The notes beneath the pieces were generated by a model. That model had not been told where the DNA came from. It saw only the letters and a list, made by a program, of their open reading frames with translations, and ran no database searches. DNA of 64,000 bases from assembly GCF_943912325.1 (NCBI RefSeq), contig NZ_CALTTX010000007.1, positions 11,384-75,383 on the forward strand, read 5' to 3'. This document shows positions 34,181 through 44,189 of this stretch, piece after piece. The number at the start of each line of letters is the position of its first letter. Position 1 is the stretch's first letter. This DNA comes from an uncultured Microbacterium sp. (GTDB taxonomy: Bacteria > Actinomycetota > Actinomycetes > Actinomycetales > Microbacteriaceae). The position numbers were made by a program, and so were the translations under genes.

Positions 34181-37100
34181 TGCCCAAGCGCTCAGACATC
34201 AACAGCGTCCTCGTGATCGGCTCGGGGCCGATCGTGATCGGTCAGGCGTGCGAATTCGACTACTCGGGCACGCAGGCCTGCCGCGTGCTGCGCGAAGAGG
34301 GCGTGCGGGTCATCCTCGTCAACTCCAACCCCGCGACGATCATGACGGATCCCGATTTCGCCGACGCGACCTACATCGAGCCGATCACGCCCGAGGTCAT
34401 CGAGACGATCATCAAGAAAGAGAAGCCCGACGCGATTCTGCCGACGCTCGGCGGGCAGACGGCGCTCAACGCCGCGATGGCGCTGCATGAGCAGGGGATC
34501 CTCGACAAGTACGGCGTCGAGCTGATCGGTGCGAAGGTCGACGCGATCCGCAAGGGTGAAGACCGTCAGATCTTCAAGCAGTTGGTGCTGGATGCCGGGG
34601 CTGACGTCGCCCGTTCGGTCATCGCGCACACGATGGACGACCTTCTGGCGGGGGCCGACGAGCTCGGCTACCCGCTCGTCGTGCGCCCGAGCTTCACAAT
34701 GGGCGGGCTCGGATCGGGCTTCGCCTATAACGAGGCCGACCTTCGCCGGATCGGCGGCGCGGGCCTGCGCGATTCGCCGACGACCGAGGTGCTGCTCGAG
34801 GAGTCGATCCTCGGGTGGAAAGAGTACGAGCTCGAGCTCATGCGCGACACGGCCGACAACACGGTCGTCGTCTGCTCGATCGAGAACGTCGACCCCGTCG
34901 GCGTTCACACGGGCGACTCGATCACGGTCGCGCCGGCCCTGACGCTCACCGACCGCGAGTACCAGAAGCTGCGCGACATCGGCATCGACATCATCCGCGC
35001 CGTCGGCGTTGACACGGGCGGGTGCAACATCCAGTTCGCCGTCGACCCGGCGACGGGCCGGATCATCGTGATCGAGATGAACCCGCGCGTCTCGCGTTCG
35101 TCGGCGCTGGCGTCGAAGGCGACGGGCTTTCCAATTGCGAAGCTCGCGGCGAAGCTCGCGATCGGGTACCGGCTCGACGAGGTGCCGAACGACATCACGC
35201 AGGCGACGCCCGCGAGCTTCGAGCCGACGCTCGACTATGTCGTGGTGAAGGTGCCGCGGTTCAATTTCGAGAAGTTCCCCGCCGCTGACACGACGCTGAC
35301 CACGACCATGAAGTCGGTGGGCGAGGCGATGGCGATCGGCCGCAACTACGCCACCGCTTTGCAGAAGGCGTTGCGCTCGCTCGAGAAGCGCGGGTCGAGC
35401 TTCCATTGGGGGGCGGAGCACCGCTCGGTAGAAGAGCTGCTCGAGATCGCGAAGACGCCGACCGATGGCCGCATCGTCGTGCTGCAGCAGGCCATGCGTC
35501 TCGGTGCCACGATCGAGCAGGCGTTCGAGGCGACCAAGATCGACCCGTGGTTCCTCGACCAGATCGCGCTCATCAACGAGGTCGCAGCGTTCGTCGCGAA
35601 GGCTGCGGAATTGGATGCCGAGACTCTGCGCCTCGCGAAGGAGCATGGCTTCTCCGACGCCCAGCTGGCGGAGCTTCGCGGCACGTCCGAGGCCGAGGTT
35701 CGCGGCATCCGTCACGCCCTCGGTATCCGTCCCGTCTACAAGACCGTCGACACGTGCGCGGGGGAGTTCCCGGCGCTGACGCCCTATCACTACTCGAGCT
35801 ACGACAGCCAGACCGAGGTCGCACCCTCGGATCGCCGCAAGGTCGTCATCATCGGCTCGGGTCCGAACCGCATCGGTCAGGGCGTCGAGTTCGACTACTC
35901 GTGCGTGCACGCGTCGTTCGCGCTGTCGGCCGCCGGGTTCGAGACGATCATGGTGAACTGCAACCCCGAGACCGTTTCGACGGACTACGACACGTCGGAC
36001 CGGCTCTACTTCGAGCCGCTGACGCTCGAGGACGTGCTCGAGGTGCTGCACGCCGAGGCGGCGTCGGGCGAGATCTACGGTGTCGTCTGCCAGCTCGGCG
36101 GGCAGACGCCCCTCGGGCTTGCGAAGGGCATCGAGCAGGCGGGCTACCGCGTGCTCGGCACGAGCCCCGCCGCGATCGACATCGCGGAAGAGCGCGAGCT
36201 GTTCTCGCGCCTGCTCGACGACGCGGGCCTCACGGCCCCCCGCCACGGCACGGCGATCGACGCCGAGGGCGCCCTCGCGATCGCCGAAGACATCGGCTAC
36301 CCCGTGCTTGTGCGGCCGAGCTTCGTGCTCGGCGGTCGCGGCATGGAGATCGTCTACGACTCCGCGAGCCTCGTCGACTACTTCGTGCGCACGGCCGGCG
36401 AGGTCGTCATCGAAGAGGGCAAGCCGCTTCTCGTCGACCGCTTCCTCGACGACGCGATCGAGCTCGACGTCGACGCGCTCTACGACGGCACCGAGCTCTA
36501 CATCGGCGGCGTCATGGAGCACCTCGAAGAGGCCGGCATCCACTCGGGCGACTCCTCGTGCACCCTGCCGCCCGTGTCGCTCGGCCGTACCGAGATCGAC
36601 CGCGTGCGCGATGCGACCCTCGCGATCGCCGAGGGTGTCGGCGTGCGGGGGCTGCTCAATGTGCAGTTCGCCGTCAGCGCGGGCGTGCTCTACGTCATCG
36701 AGGCGAACCCCCGGGCGAGCCGCACCGTGCCGTTCGTGTCGAAAGCCCTCGGCATCCCGCTCGCAAAGGCCGCCTCGCGCATCATGGCGGGCGCGACGAT
36801 CGCCGAGCTCAAGTCCGAGGGTCTCTTGCCCGAGCAAGACGGCTCGCGCGTGCCCTTCGACGCGCCTGTGTCGGTGAAAGAGGCCGTGCTGCCCTTCAAG
36901 CGCTTCCGCACGGCCGACGGCCAGACGGTCGACTCCGTGCTCGGCCCCGAGATGCGCTCGACGGGTGAAGTCATGGGCATCGACCGCGACTTCCCGACCG
37001 CGTTCGCAAAGAGCCAGGAGGCGGCCTACGGCGGCATGCCGCTCGAGGGGACCGTGTTCATCTCGGTCGCCGACGACGACAAGCGTGCCGTGATCCTCCC

Positions 37101-37482
37101 CGCCCACCGCCTCGCCGAGCTCGGCTACACGCTCGTCGCGACCGAGGGCACGGCCGAGATCCTCGCGCGCAACGGCATCGCCGTGACGACCGTCGCGAAG
37201 TACTCCGACACGCAGGCCTCGGGCGCCGAGAACGTCGTCGACCTCATCAACGACGGCCGCATCGACATCGTCGTGAACACGCCCTCGGGTGGGCTCGCGC
37301 GCGCCGACGGTTACGAGATCCGCGCCGCGGCCGTGGCAGCTGACAAGCCGCTCTTCACGACGATGGCGGTGCTCGGTGCGGCGGTCAGTGCACTGCCGGT
37401 GCTCCGCCTCGGCTTCGCCGTCAAGAGCCTGCAGGAATACGCGATCGAACGCGCCGAACGCCTCGCGGGAGCCCAATCGTGA
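34180..37482 (+). CDS. carB: Carbamoyl-phosphate synthase large subunit
   Basis: Makes carbamoyl phosphate from bicarbonate, ammonia and two ATP; feeds pyrimidines and arginine. It has 1100 residues with two homologous ATP-grasp halves. The first half begins [22 protein letters not shown], the second [21 protein letters not shown] at about residue 554; both contain the metal-binding [19 protein letters not shown] blocks. An MGS-like allosteric domain lies at the C-terminus (about 950-1090). A long antisense open frame opposite this gene is a GC artefact. Confidence 0.98.
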   Translation: MPKRSDINSVLVIGSGPIVIGQACEFDYSGTQACRVLREEGVRVILVNSNPATIMTDPDFADATYIEPITPEVIETIIKKEKPDAILPTLGGQTALNAAMALHEQGILDKYGVELIGAKVDAIRKGEDRQIFKQLVLDAGADVARSVIAHTMDDLLAGADELGYPLVVRPSFTMGGLGSGFAYNEADLRRIGGAGLRDSPTTEVLLEESILGWKEYELELMRDTADNTVVVCSIENVDPVGVHTGDSITVAPALTLTDREYQKLRDIGIDIIRAVGVDTGGCNIQFAVDPATGRIIVIEMNPRVSRSSALASKATGFPIAKLAAKLAIGYRLDEVPNDITQATPASFEPTLDYVVVKVPRFNFEKFPAADTTLTTTMKSVGEAMAIGRNYATALQKALRSLEKRGSSFHWGAEHRSVEELLEIAKTPTDGRIVVLQQAMRLGATIEQAFEATKIDPWFLDQIALINEVAAFVAKAAELDAETLRLAKEHGFSDAQLAELRGTSEAEVRGIRHALGIRPVYKTVDTCAGEFPALTPYHYSSYDSQTEVAPSDRRKVVIIGSGPNRIGQGVEFDYSCVHASFALSAAGFETIMVNCNPETVSTDYDTSDRLYFEPLTLEDVLEVLHAEAASGEIYGVVCQLGGQTPLGLAKGIEQAGYRVLGTSPAAIDIAEERELFSRLLDDAGLTAPRHGTAIDAEGALAIAEDIGYPVLVRPSFVLGGRGMEIVYDSASLVDYFVRTAGEVVIEEGKPLLVDRFLDDAIELDVDALYDGTELYIGGVMEHLEEAGIHSGDSSCTLPPVSLGRTEIDRVRDATLAIAEGVGVRGLLNVQFAVSAGVLYVIEANPRASRTVPFVSKALGIPLAKAASRIMAGATIAELKSEGLLPEQDGSRVPFDAPVSVKEAVLPFKRFRTADGQTVDSVLGPEMRSTGEVMGIDRDFPTAFAKSQEAAYGGMPLEGTVFISVADDDKRAVILPAHRLAELGYTLVATEGTAEILARNGIAVTTVAKYSDTQASGAENVVDLINDGRIDIVVNTPSGGLARADGYEIRAAAVAADKPLFTTMAVLGAAVSALPVLRLGFAVKSLQEYAIERAERLAGAQS

Positions 37483-38390
37483 CCGACCCTGCTCCGGCTG
37501 ACCGTCCCGTGACCGATCCTGCGATCGCGAAGCCCGCGACGTTCGGCCTGCGCACGCGGGCCGCGCTCACGCGGTACGGCGCGCTCTGCGTCGGGATCGA
37601 CCCGCACGAGTCGCTGCTGGTGGATTGGGGGCTCGAGGTCTCGGCCGCGGGAGTCCGCGAGTTCGGTCTGCGCACGATCGAGGCTGCCGCGGGCCGGGTC
37701 GGCTTCGTCAAGCCGCAGGTCGCGTTCTTCGAGCGCTTCGGCTCGCAGGGATTCGCCGCGCTCGAAGACGTGCTCGCAGCGGGGCGTCAGGCGGGGCTCG
37801 TCGTGATCGCCGATGCCAAGCGCGGCGACATCGGCTCGACGATGGACGGCTACGCCGCGGCGTGGCTCGCCGAGGGTGCGGCGCTCGAGGCCGACGCGCT
37901 GACCCTCAGCCCCTACCTCGGTCCCGATTCGCTCCGCCCGACGATTGCTCAGGCGGCGCGCGCCGGCAAGGGCGTCTTCGTGCTCTCGGCGACGAGCAAT
38001 CCCGAGGCCTTCGGCGTGCAGAGCGCCGAGGTCACGACCGTCGAGGCGGGCGAGGGCGAAAGCGTCGCCGACTGGATCGCGCGTGCGATCGGCTGGGCGA
38101 ATGCATCGGCCGACGACCTCGGCCCCGCGGGGCTCGTCGTCGGCGCGACGGTCGAGCGCGAACGCATCGGTCTGAGCGATGAGGCCCTGGCATCCGCTCC
38201 GATCCTTGCTCCCGGATTCGGAGCGCAGGGCGCGCTCCCCGCTGACCTCGGCCGACTTTTCGGGCCCGTCGCTCACAACGTCATCGCGAGCGAGTCGCGA
38301 AGCGTGTTGTCGGCTGGGCCCGCGGGAATTGCCGCGCGCATCGATGAACGCGCGCGGCTGTACGTGCGTGAAGAGGTGCGGGATGCCTGA
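37479..38390 (+). CDS. pyrF: Orotidine 5'-phosphate decarboxylase (type 2)
   Basis: Converts OMP to UMP. It has 303 residues, the longer type 2 form usual in Actinobacteria. The catalytic Lys/Asp block is [14 protein letters not shown], preceded by [14 protein letters not shown] and [13 protein letters not shown]. The N-terminus contains a short duplicated phrase (TDPAPADRP, then TDPAIAKP), so a start at the second GTG (37509) is conceivable. The GTG at 37479 overlaps the carB stop (GTGA). Dihydroorotate dehydrogenase (pyrD) is not in the window. Confidence 0.95.
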   Translation: MTDPAPADRPVTDPAIAKPATFGLRTRAALTRYGALCVGIDPHESLLVDWGLEVSAAGVREFGLRTIEAAAGRVGFVKPQVAFFERFGSQGFAALEDVLAAGRQAGLVVIADAKRGDIGSTMDGYAAAWLAEGAALEADALTLSPYLGPDSLRPTIAQAARAGKGVFVLSATSNPEAFGVQSAEVTTVEAGEGESVADWIARAIGWANASADDLGPAGLVVGATVERERIGLSDEALASAPILAPGFGAQGALPADLGRLFGPVAHNVIASESRSVLSAGPAGIAARIDERARLYVREEVRDA

Positions 38391-39357
38391 GGTGGACGCT
38401 GCCCAGCCTCGCACGACCCCCGACGCGCGCCGTCCTCCCGAGGTCGATCGCGCCGCGGCATCCGCTCGCGCCGTCGCGATGCGCCGCGCTCGCGCGTCGG
38501 TCAAGCGCGACCTCGAGACGCGCGTGCGCACGCCGCAATCGGTGCTCGCCGAAGCGGGGGATACACCGGAGTCGCCCGCCGCGTCGATGCGCGTGACCGA
38601 CTTTCTCGGCGCTCTGCCCGCCGTCGGCGAGAAGAAGCGCGACCGCGTGCTCGCCGACCTCGCGATCTCGCCCGTCAAGCGGCTCGGCGGCCTCGGCGTG
38701 CGCCAGCGCCGCGTCCTGCGGGACTGGCTCGACGGGCGCTTCCCGACGCATCAGGCGCGCCCCGGGCGAAGCCGACTCGTCGTGCTCGCCGGGCCGACCG
38801 CCGTCGGCAAGGGCACCGTCGCGAGCCACATCCGCACGAACCACCCCGAAATCCTGCTCTCGGTCTCGGCGACGACGCGCGCGCCGCGCCCCGGCGAGGT
38901 CGACGGCGAGCACTACTACTTCGTCGACGACGCCGAGTTCGACCGCATGATCGCGGCGGGCGAGCTGCTCGAGTGGGCAACGGTCCACAACGCGCACCGC
39001 TACGGCACGCCCCGCGGCCCGATCGAGCGTGCCCTCGCGGCGGGCCGGAGCGTGCTGCTCGAGATCGATCTGCAGGGCGCGCGGCAGGTGCGCGCTGCGG
39101 ATCCGTCGGCGACCCTGGTGTTCTTGCTTCCCCCGAATTGGGACGAACTCGTCGATCGGCTCGTCGGCCGCGGCACCGAGGGTCCCGAAGAACGGGCCCG
39201 GCGCTTGCGCACCGCGAAGGTCGAACTCGCGGCCCAGTCCGAGTTCGATTTCCTCGTCGTGAACGACACGGTCGCCCGCGCGGCGGCCGAGGTCGTAGAC
39301 TTGGTCTCTGAAACGGATGCTTCCTCTCACGAGGATCCCGTCACTCTCGGGGCCTGA
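38383..39357 (+). CDS. gmk: Fusion of mIHF-like DNA-binding domain and guanylate kinase
   Basis: Two proteins that are usually adjacent but separate in Actinobacteria appear as one open frame of 324 residues. Residues about 25-120 match the mycobacterial-type integration host factor (mIHF): [20 protein letters not shown], then [20 protein letters not shown] and [14 protein letters not shown]. The P-loop of guanylate kinase, GPTAVGKGT, is at 137-145, followed by [20 protein letters not shown] and [17 protein letters not shown]. No stop or ribosome binding site breaks the junction ([15 protein letters not shown]). It overlaps pyrF by 8 bp. GMP phosphorylation is secure; whether the N-terminal part still binds DNA is not known. 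Confidence 0.93.
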   Translation: MPEVDAAQPRTTPDARRPPEVDRAAASARAVAMRRARASVKRDLETRVRTPQSVLAEAGDTPESPAASMRVTDFLGALPAVGEKKRDRVLADLAISPVKRLGGLGVRQRRVLRDWLDGRFPTHQARPGRSRLVVLAGPTAVGKGTVASHIRTNHPEILLSVSATTRAPRPGEVDGEHYYFVDDAEFDRMIAAGELLEWATVHNAHRYGTPRGPIERALAAGRSVLLEIDLQGARQVRAADPSATLVFLLPPNWDELVDRLVGRGTEGPEERARRLRTAKVELAAQSEFDFLVVNDTVARAAAEVVDLVSETDASSHEDPVTLGA

Positions 39358-39432
39358 CGCCCCACCGCTCATGCGCCCCGCGGCGCGAGCCTCTGCATCC
39401 GCTCATCCACGCTTTTCCAGAATGAGGTACCC

Positions 39433-39705
39433 ATGGCCGGCAACAACGAGGGCATCATCGAGCCCCCCATCGAGACGCTTCTGAAGAAGACGACGGCTGA
39501 CGGCGAAGCCGTGTCGAAGTACCAGCTCGTGATCTACGCGTCCAAGCGCGCGCGCCAGATCAACGACTACTACTCGGACCTGCACGAGGGCAACCTGTTC
39601 GACAACGTGGGCCCGCTCGTCGACTCGACGATCGAAGACAAGCCGCTCACGATCGCGCTCCACGAGATCGCGGAAGACAAGCTGCGCATTCGCCCCCTCG
39701 TCTGA
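39433..39705 (+). CDS. rpoZ: RNA polymerase omega subunit
   Basis: Small subunit that supports RNA polymerase assembly. It has 90 residues. The actinobacterial omega signature is visible: [13 protein letters not shown] at the N-terminus, then [20 protein letters not shown] and a C-terminal [18 protein letters not shown] at 39433 follows GAGG about 6 nt upstream. It follows gmk as in most Actinobacteria, with a 75-bp gap that shows no clear promoter. Confidence 0.95.
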   Translation: MAGNNEGIIEPPIETLLKKTTADGEAVSKYQLVIYASKRARQINDYYSDLHEGNLFDNVGPLVDSTIEDKPLTIALHEIAEDKLRIRPLV

Positions 39706-39711
39706 TTCACC

Positions 39712-39777
39712 CTCGACGCCTCCACGGCATCCGCACGCCCATTACGGCGTCTGACGGACGTTGTCGGAGGCGTCGGG
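39712..39777 (+). promoter_or_regulatory. Long-range stem in the rpoZ-metK gap
   Basis: CGACGCCTCC (39714-39723) pairs perfectly with GGAGGCGTCG (39766-39775); one wobble and one more pair extend this to 12 bp (39712-39777). Inside the 42-nt loop a second hairpin is possible (ACGCC with GGCGT around CATTAC). It lies between the rpoZ stop and the metK ribosome binding site. It could be a terminator without T-tract or a metK leader element; it does not match SAM riboswitch cores I know. Confidence 0.45.
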
Positions 39778-39823
39778 CATACTCGGGCTGTCCGACGCGA
39801 AATCCCCCGAAGGAGCACGAACC

Positions 39824-41017
39824 GTGAGCGAGCTGCGTCTCTTTACGTCCGAGAGCGTGACCGAGGGTCACCCCGACAAGATCTCGGATCAGATCTCCGA
39901 CAGCATCCTCGACGCGATGCTCTCGCAAGACCGCGACGCCCGCGTTGCCGTCGAGACGCTCGTCACGACGGGCCTCGTGCACGTCGCGGGTGAGGTGCGC
40001 ACCGAGGGATGGGTCGACATTCCCGGGATCGTGCGCGGCGTCGTCAACCGCATCGGTTACACGTCGTCCGAGACCGGGTTCGACGGTGACTCGTGCGGTG
40101 TGAGCGTCTCGATCGGCGAGCAGTCCTCCGACATCGCGTCGGGTGTCGACAACGCGCTCGAGCAGCGCGAAGCCGGGTCGATCGATCCCATCGAAGCGCT
40201 CGGGGCGGGCGATCAGGGGATCATGTTCGGCTACGCGACGAACGAGACCCCGCAGCTCATGCCGCTCGCGATCTGGACGGCACACCGCATCGCCGAACGC
40301 CTCGCCGACGCGCGCAAGTCGGGCGCGCTGCCGTTCCTGCGCCCCGACGGCAAGACGCAGGTGACGCTCGGATTCGACGGTGCCGTGCCCAAGACGGTCG
40401 AGGCCGTCGTGCTCTCGACGCAGCACGCGCCCGGAATCTCGCAAGAGGCGCTCCGCGCGGCTGTCAAGGCCGAGGTCATCGATCCCGTGATCGAGCTGAC
40501 GGGGCTCGATCGTCCCGCGGTGGACTACTTCATCAACCCCGCCGGGCCCTTCGTGATCGGTGGCCCCAAGGGTGACGCGGGCCTCACGGGCCGCAAGATC
40601 ATCATCGACACGTACGGCGGGGCCGCGCGGCACGGTGGTGGTGCGTTCAGCGGCAAAGATCCGTCGAAGGTCGACCGCTCGGCCGCGTACGCCATGCGCT
40701 GGGTCGCGAAGAACGCCGTCGCGGCCGGGCTCGCCGACCGCCTCGAAGTGCAGGTCGCGTACGCGATCGGCAAGGCCAACCCTGTCGGCCTCTACGTCGA
40801 GACGTTCGGCACGGCGCACGTCGACGAGGACGCGATCGTGCGGGCGATCCGCGAGGTGTTCGACCTGCGCCCCGCGGCGATCATCGACTCGCTCGACCTG
40901 CTCCGACCGATCTATGCGCAGACCGCCGCCTACGGGCACTTCGGCCGCGAACTGCCCGACTTCACGTGGGAACGCACCGACCGCGCCGAGGCGCTCGCTC
41001 GCGCGGCCGGTCTCTGA
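39824..41017 (+). CDS. metK: S-adenosylmethionine synthetase
   Basis: Makes S-adenosylmethionine from methionine and ATP. It has 397 residues. Signatures: the N-terminal [19 protein letters not shown] with the catalytic His, [16 protein letters not shown], and the phosphate loop [19 protein letters not shown] at 39824 is chosen because GAAGGAG lies about 8 nt upstream and the family starts there; the frame is open back to 39761. The upstream gap contains a long-range stem. Confidence 0.97.
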   Translation: MSELRLFTSESVTEGHPDKISDQISDSILDAMLSQDRDARVAVETLVTTGLVHVAGEVRTEGWVDIPGIVRGVVNRIGYTSSETGFDGDSCGVSVSIGEQSSDIASGVDNALEQREAGSIDPIEALGAGDQGIMFGYATNETPQLMPLAIWTAHRIAERLADARKSGALPFLRPDGKTQVTLGFDGAVPKTVEAVVLSTQHAPGISQEALRAAVKAEVIDPVIELTGLDRPAVDYFINPAGPFVIGGPKGDAGLTGRKIIIDTYGGAARHGGGAFSGKDPSKVDRSAAYAMRWVAKNAVAAGLADRLEVQVAYAIGKANPVGLYVETFGTAHVDEDAIVRAIREVFDLRPAAIIDSLDLLRPIYAQTAAYGHFGRELPDFTWERTDRAEALARAAGL

Positions 41018-41039
41018 TCCCGGCGTCGCTTAGGTACGC

Positions 41040-43124
41040 ATGACCCTCGCGACACGCCCGGGCCATTCGGTCGCGCGCGTGTTGCTCCACAACCCGCTCC
41101 CACAGCTCGATCGCCTGCTCGACTACGCGATCCCGCAGCAGCTGCGTGAAAGCGCCGTTCCGGGTGTGCGCGTGCGGGTTCCGTTGCGCGGTCGGGCGCG
41201 GCTCGTCGACGCCTACATCATCGAGGTCGGCGAAGCGGTCGACCCCGATCGGCCGCTATCCGAGGTCGACGCGGTGCTCTCGGGCGCGCGGGTGCTGCCC
41301 GACGATCTGTACCGCCTCGCGCGGCGGGTCGCGGATCGCGCGGCCGGGTCGGCGTCAGACCTGCTGCGGCTCGTGATTCCGCGGCGGCAGGCCAAGATCG
41401 AGGCGGCATGGGCCGAGCGGCAGGCGCATGATGAGCCTGCCGATGATCGGCAGACGCCCGAAATGGATGCATCGCGCGTGCCCGCATCCAGTGGCGCGCT
41501 CGCGCACTTTCCGGGCCTCGCAGACGCGCTCGTCGCGGGGGACCGGCTCGCGCTCGATGCGCCCCCCCGGCTCGTGACGCCGGACGGCGGCGAAACGTTC
41601 GGCGAGTGGGCGGCGCTCCTTGCCGCATCCGCCGCTCAGGTGTATCGCGCGGGCCGCAGCGCCGTCATCGTCGTGCCCGATCACGGCGATCTCGAACAGT
41701 TGCTCGCCGCCCTCGCTCTCGCATGCCCCGAGGCCGACATCGCGCGTTGCGACGGCGAGCTCGCGCCCGCCGCGCGCTCGCGGGCCTACCTGCGGATGCT
41801 CGAGGATCGCCCGTGCATCGCCGTCGGCAACCGTTCCGCCGTCTACGCGCCCGTGCGTCGGATCGGGCTCATCGCGCTCTGGGACGACGGCGACCCGCTT
41901 CTCGACGAGCCGCTCGCGCCCTACGTGCATGCCCGCGACGCCGCTCTTTTACGGCAGGAGCTCGCCGCAGAACAGGCACCCTGTGCGCTCCTGATCGCGG
42001 GCCACACGCGGACGAGCGATGTGCAGCGCTTGATCGACATCGGATGGATGCGCGACGTCGCACCCGCCCGGCGCGTGACCCCCGCGATCTCGCTCGACGC
42101 GCCGATCGAGGGCGAAGACGATGCGCGCGCGCCCCGCGTCTCGTCGTCGGCGTTCCGCACCGCCCGCGAAGCAATCGCCCTCGGACCGGTGCTCGTGCAG
42201 GTGGCGCGCCCGGGTTACGCCCCCGTGCTCGCGTGCGCCGACTGCGGCACGCCGGCGCGCTGTGCGCACTGCGGCGGACCCCTCCACGCCGCGGCACGCG
42301 GCGCCACGCCCGCGTGCACGCGATGCGGACGGTCCGCTGCCGCGTGGACGTGCTCGCACTGTCGCGGCTCGCGGTTCCGCTTTGCATCCTCGGGCAGCCG
42401 TCGCACGGCCGACGAGCTCGGCCGCGCTTTTCCGGGCGTGCGGGTGATCGTCTCGGACGGCGCCCGCCGCATCGCCCGCGTCGACGCAACTCCCGTGCTC
42501 GTGATTGCAACCCGCGGCGCCGAGCCGATCCCCGACGGCGGCTACCGCGCCGTGATTCTGCTCGATGGGGAACGGATGCTGATGGCCGAGGCGCTGCGCA
42601 TCGGTGAGTCGTGCTTGCGGTGGTGGTCGAACGCGGCGGCTCTCGCGGCGCCGGGAGCACCCGTGCACCTCGTCGGTGTCCGCGGCGACGTCGCCCAGGC
42701 CTTCGCGACGTGGACGCAACCGCGCTTCGCGCACGCGCAGCTCGCCGAGCGCGCGCCCGTGCGCATGCCGCCCACGGTGCGCACGGCGATCGTCGAGGGC
42801 GATGCCGATGCGGTCGATGCGGCCGTCCTGGCGGCTAAGCATGCGGCCGCCGGTGTCGATGCGCTCGGGCCCGTGCCGCTCCCCGTCCCGATCACCGGCG
42901 ACGCTCCCACCGCGCCGCAAGCGCGCGCGCTCGTGCGCTTCGATTACGCCGCGGGCGCGGCCGTTGCGGGGGCGCTGCGGTCGGCCGTCGTCGATCGCGC
43001 GCTGCGCGCCCGACGCCCTGCCCGTCCGCGGCAATCGCCCGAGACCCGCGATCGTTCGCGTCCGCGGGCTACCCTGAAAGTGCGGCTCGACCCGGTCGAG
43101 CCCGACCTCGACGTTCGGGACTGA
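41040..43124 (+). CDS. priA: Probable primosomal protein PriA, helicase-degenerate actinobacterial form
   Basis: Homologue of the replication-restart protein PriA, 694 residues. The N-terminal DNA 3'-end-binding domain is recognisable (VARVLLHNPLPQLDRLLDYAIP, VRVRVPLRGRARL). Where motif I (GxTGSGKT) should be, the sequence reads GRSAVIVVPDHGD, and the DEEH box is replaced by LWDDGDPLLDE; ATPase activity is therefore unlikely. The zinc region survives, with eight Cys between about 399 and 441 (CADC, CAHC, CTRC, CSHC). This matches the known actinobacterial pattern. A TTAGGT box lies 4 nt before the ATG. Confidence 0.88.
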   Translation: MTLATRPGHSVARVLLHNPLPQLDRLLDYAIPQQLRESAVPGVRVRVPLRGRARLVDAYIIEVGEAVDPDRPLSEVDAVLSGARVLPDDLYRLARRVADRAAGSASDLLRLVIPRRQAKIEAAWAERQAHDEPADDRQTPEMDASRVPASSGALAHFPGLADALVAGDRLALDAPPRLVTPDGGETFGEWAALLAASAAQVYRAGRSAVIVVPDHGDLEQLLAALALACPEADIARCDGELAPAARSRAYLRMLEDRPCIAVGNRSAVYAPVRRIGLIALWDDGDPLLDEPLAPYVHARDAALLRQELAAEQAPCALLIAGHTRTSDVQRLIDIGWMRDVAPARRVTPAISLDAPIEGEDDARAPRVSSSAFRTAREAIALGPVLVQVARPGYAPVLACADCGTPARCAHCGGPLHAAARGATPACTRCGRSAAAWTCSHCRGSRFRFASSGSRRTADELGRAFPGVRVIVSDGARRIARVDATPVLVIATRGAEPIPDGGYRAVILLDGERMLMAEALRIGESCLRWWSNAAALAAPGAPVHLVGVRGDVAQAFATWTQPRFAHAQLAERAPVRMPPTVRTAIVEGDADAVDAAVLAAKHAAAGVDALGPVPLPVPITGDAPTAPQARALVRFDYAAGAAVAGALRSAVVDRALRARRPARPRQSPETRDRSRPRATLKVRLDPVEPDLDVRD

Positions 43125-43190
43125 GCCCCGGCATCCGTCGTCATCGGCACACCCTCATCCGACAGCACCTTTCGATCCATCAGGAACGCC

Positions 43191-44189
43191 ATGCGCCTCA
43201 TCTTCGCCGGAACTCCCGAGCCGGCCGTCCCCGCCCTGCGCGCGCTCGCCGCGGCGCACGAGCGGGGCGAACACCAGCTCGTCGGTGTCGTGACACGCCC
43301 CGATGCGCCGCTCGGCCGCAAGCGCGTGCTCACGCCCTCGCCCGTCGCGCAGGCGGCGACCGAACTACTGCCCGACGTCCCGCTCATCCGCACCGCGCGC
43401 CTCGACGACGAAGCAACCGCGACCATCGCGGCGCTCGAGCCCGAGCTCGGCGTCATCGTCGCGTACGGCGGGCTTGTGCGCGAGCCCCTTCTCAGCACGC
43501 CCCGACACGGCTGGATCAATCTGCACTTCTCGCTCCTGCCGCGGTGGCGCGGGGCGGCGCCGGTGCAGCACGCGATCATCGCCGGCGACCGCGAAACCGG
43601 CACGAGCGTCTTCCAGCTGGTCCCCGCGCTCGACGCGGGCGACGTCTTCGCGATGGCGCCGACGCCGATCGACCCCGACGCGACGGCGGGCGACCTGCTC
43701 GAGCGTCTCGCCGTTTCGGGCGCGGCCCAGCTGGTGAGCGTCGTCGATGCGATCGCTGCGGGAGCCGCCCGTGCCGTACCGCAAGACGGCGAGACAAGCT
43801 ACGCCGGCAAACTGGACGTGAGCGACGGCGTCATCCGCTGGAACGAGCCGTCGTCGCTCGTGCTCGGTCGCATCCACGGCACGACCCCCGAACCGGGCGC
43901 CCACACGCTCATCGACGGCGCGCGCCTCAAGGTTTTGACGGCACGCCGGACGGGCCGTTCCGCGCCGCTCGCGCCGGGCGAACTCGCCCTCGTCGACGGC
44001 GCCGTGCTCGCGGGCACCGCCACGGCGCCGATCGAACTCGTTACGGTGCAGCCGGCAGGACGCGGGGCAATGGATGCCTCGGCGTGGTGGCGCGGGCTTC
44101 GCGTCGAGCGGCTCGTCGCCGACACATCGCCGATCGCCGACGCTCTGCCTATCGCCGACACCGCAGCGGAGACTGGGGCGGGCGCATGA
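43191..44189 (+). CDS. fmt: Methionyl-tRNA formyltransferase
   Basis: Formylates initiator Met-tRNA. It has 332 residues. The formyltransferase domain shows RLIFAGTPEPAVPALRAL, the catalytic block NLHFSLLPRWRGAAPVQ (Asn and His) and ETGTSVFQLVPALDAGDV; the C-terminal OB-fold domain binds tRNA (about 210-310). The last 20 residues (SPIADALPIADTAAETGAGA) are low complexity. ATG follows CAGGAA. The stop overlaps rsmB (ATGA). No peptide deformylase gene lies beside it. Confidence 0.96.
   Translation: MRLIFAGTPEPAVPALRALAAAHERGEHQLVGVVTRPDAPLGRKRVLTPSPVAQAATELLPDVPLIRTARLDDEATATIAALEPELGVIVAYGGLVREPLLSTPRHGWINLHFSLLPRWRGAAPVQHAIIAGDRETGTSVFQLVPALDAGDVFAMAPTPIDPDATAGDLLERLAVSGAAQLVSVVDAIAAGAARAVPQDGETSYAGKLDVSDGVIRWNEPSSLVLGRIHGTTPEPGAHTLIDGARLKVLTARRTGRSAPLAPGELALVDGAVLAGTATAPIELVTVQPAGRGAMDASAWWRGLRVERLVADTSPIADALPIADTAAETGAGA

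Noticed and set aside
34192..37476. Antisense open frame of 1094 codons opposite carB
   Set aside because: Long open frames on the complementary strand are expected in very GC-rich genes. The predicted protein has no recognisable domain and is rich in Arg, Asp, Leu and Val, as such shadows are.
39706..39823. Known SAM riboswitch before metK
   Set aside because: A stem is present, but no match to the conserved cores of known SAM riboswitches is visible; it is listed only as an unassigned structure.
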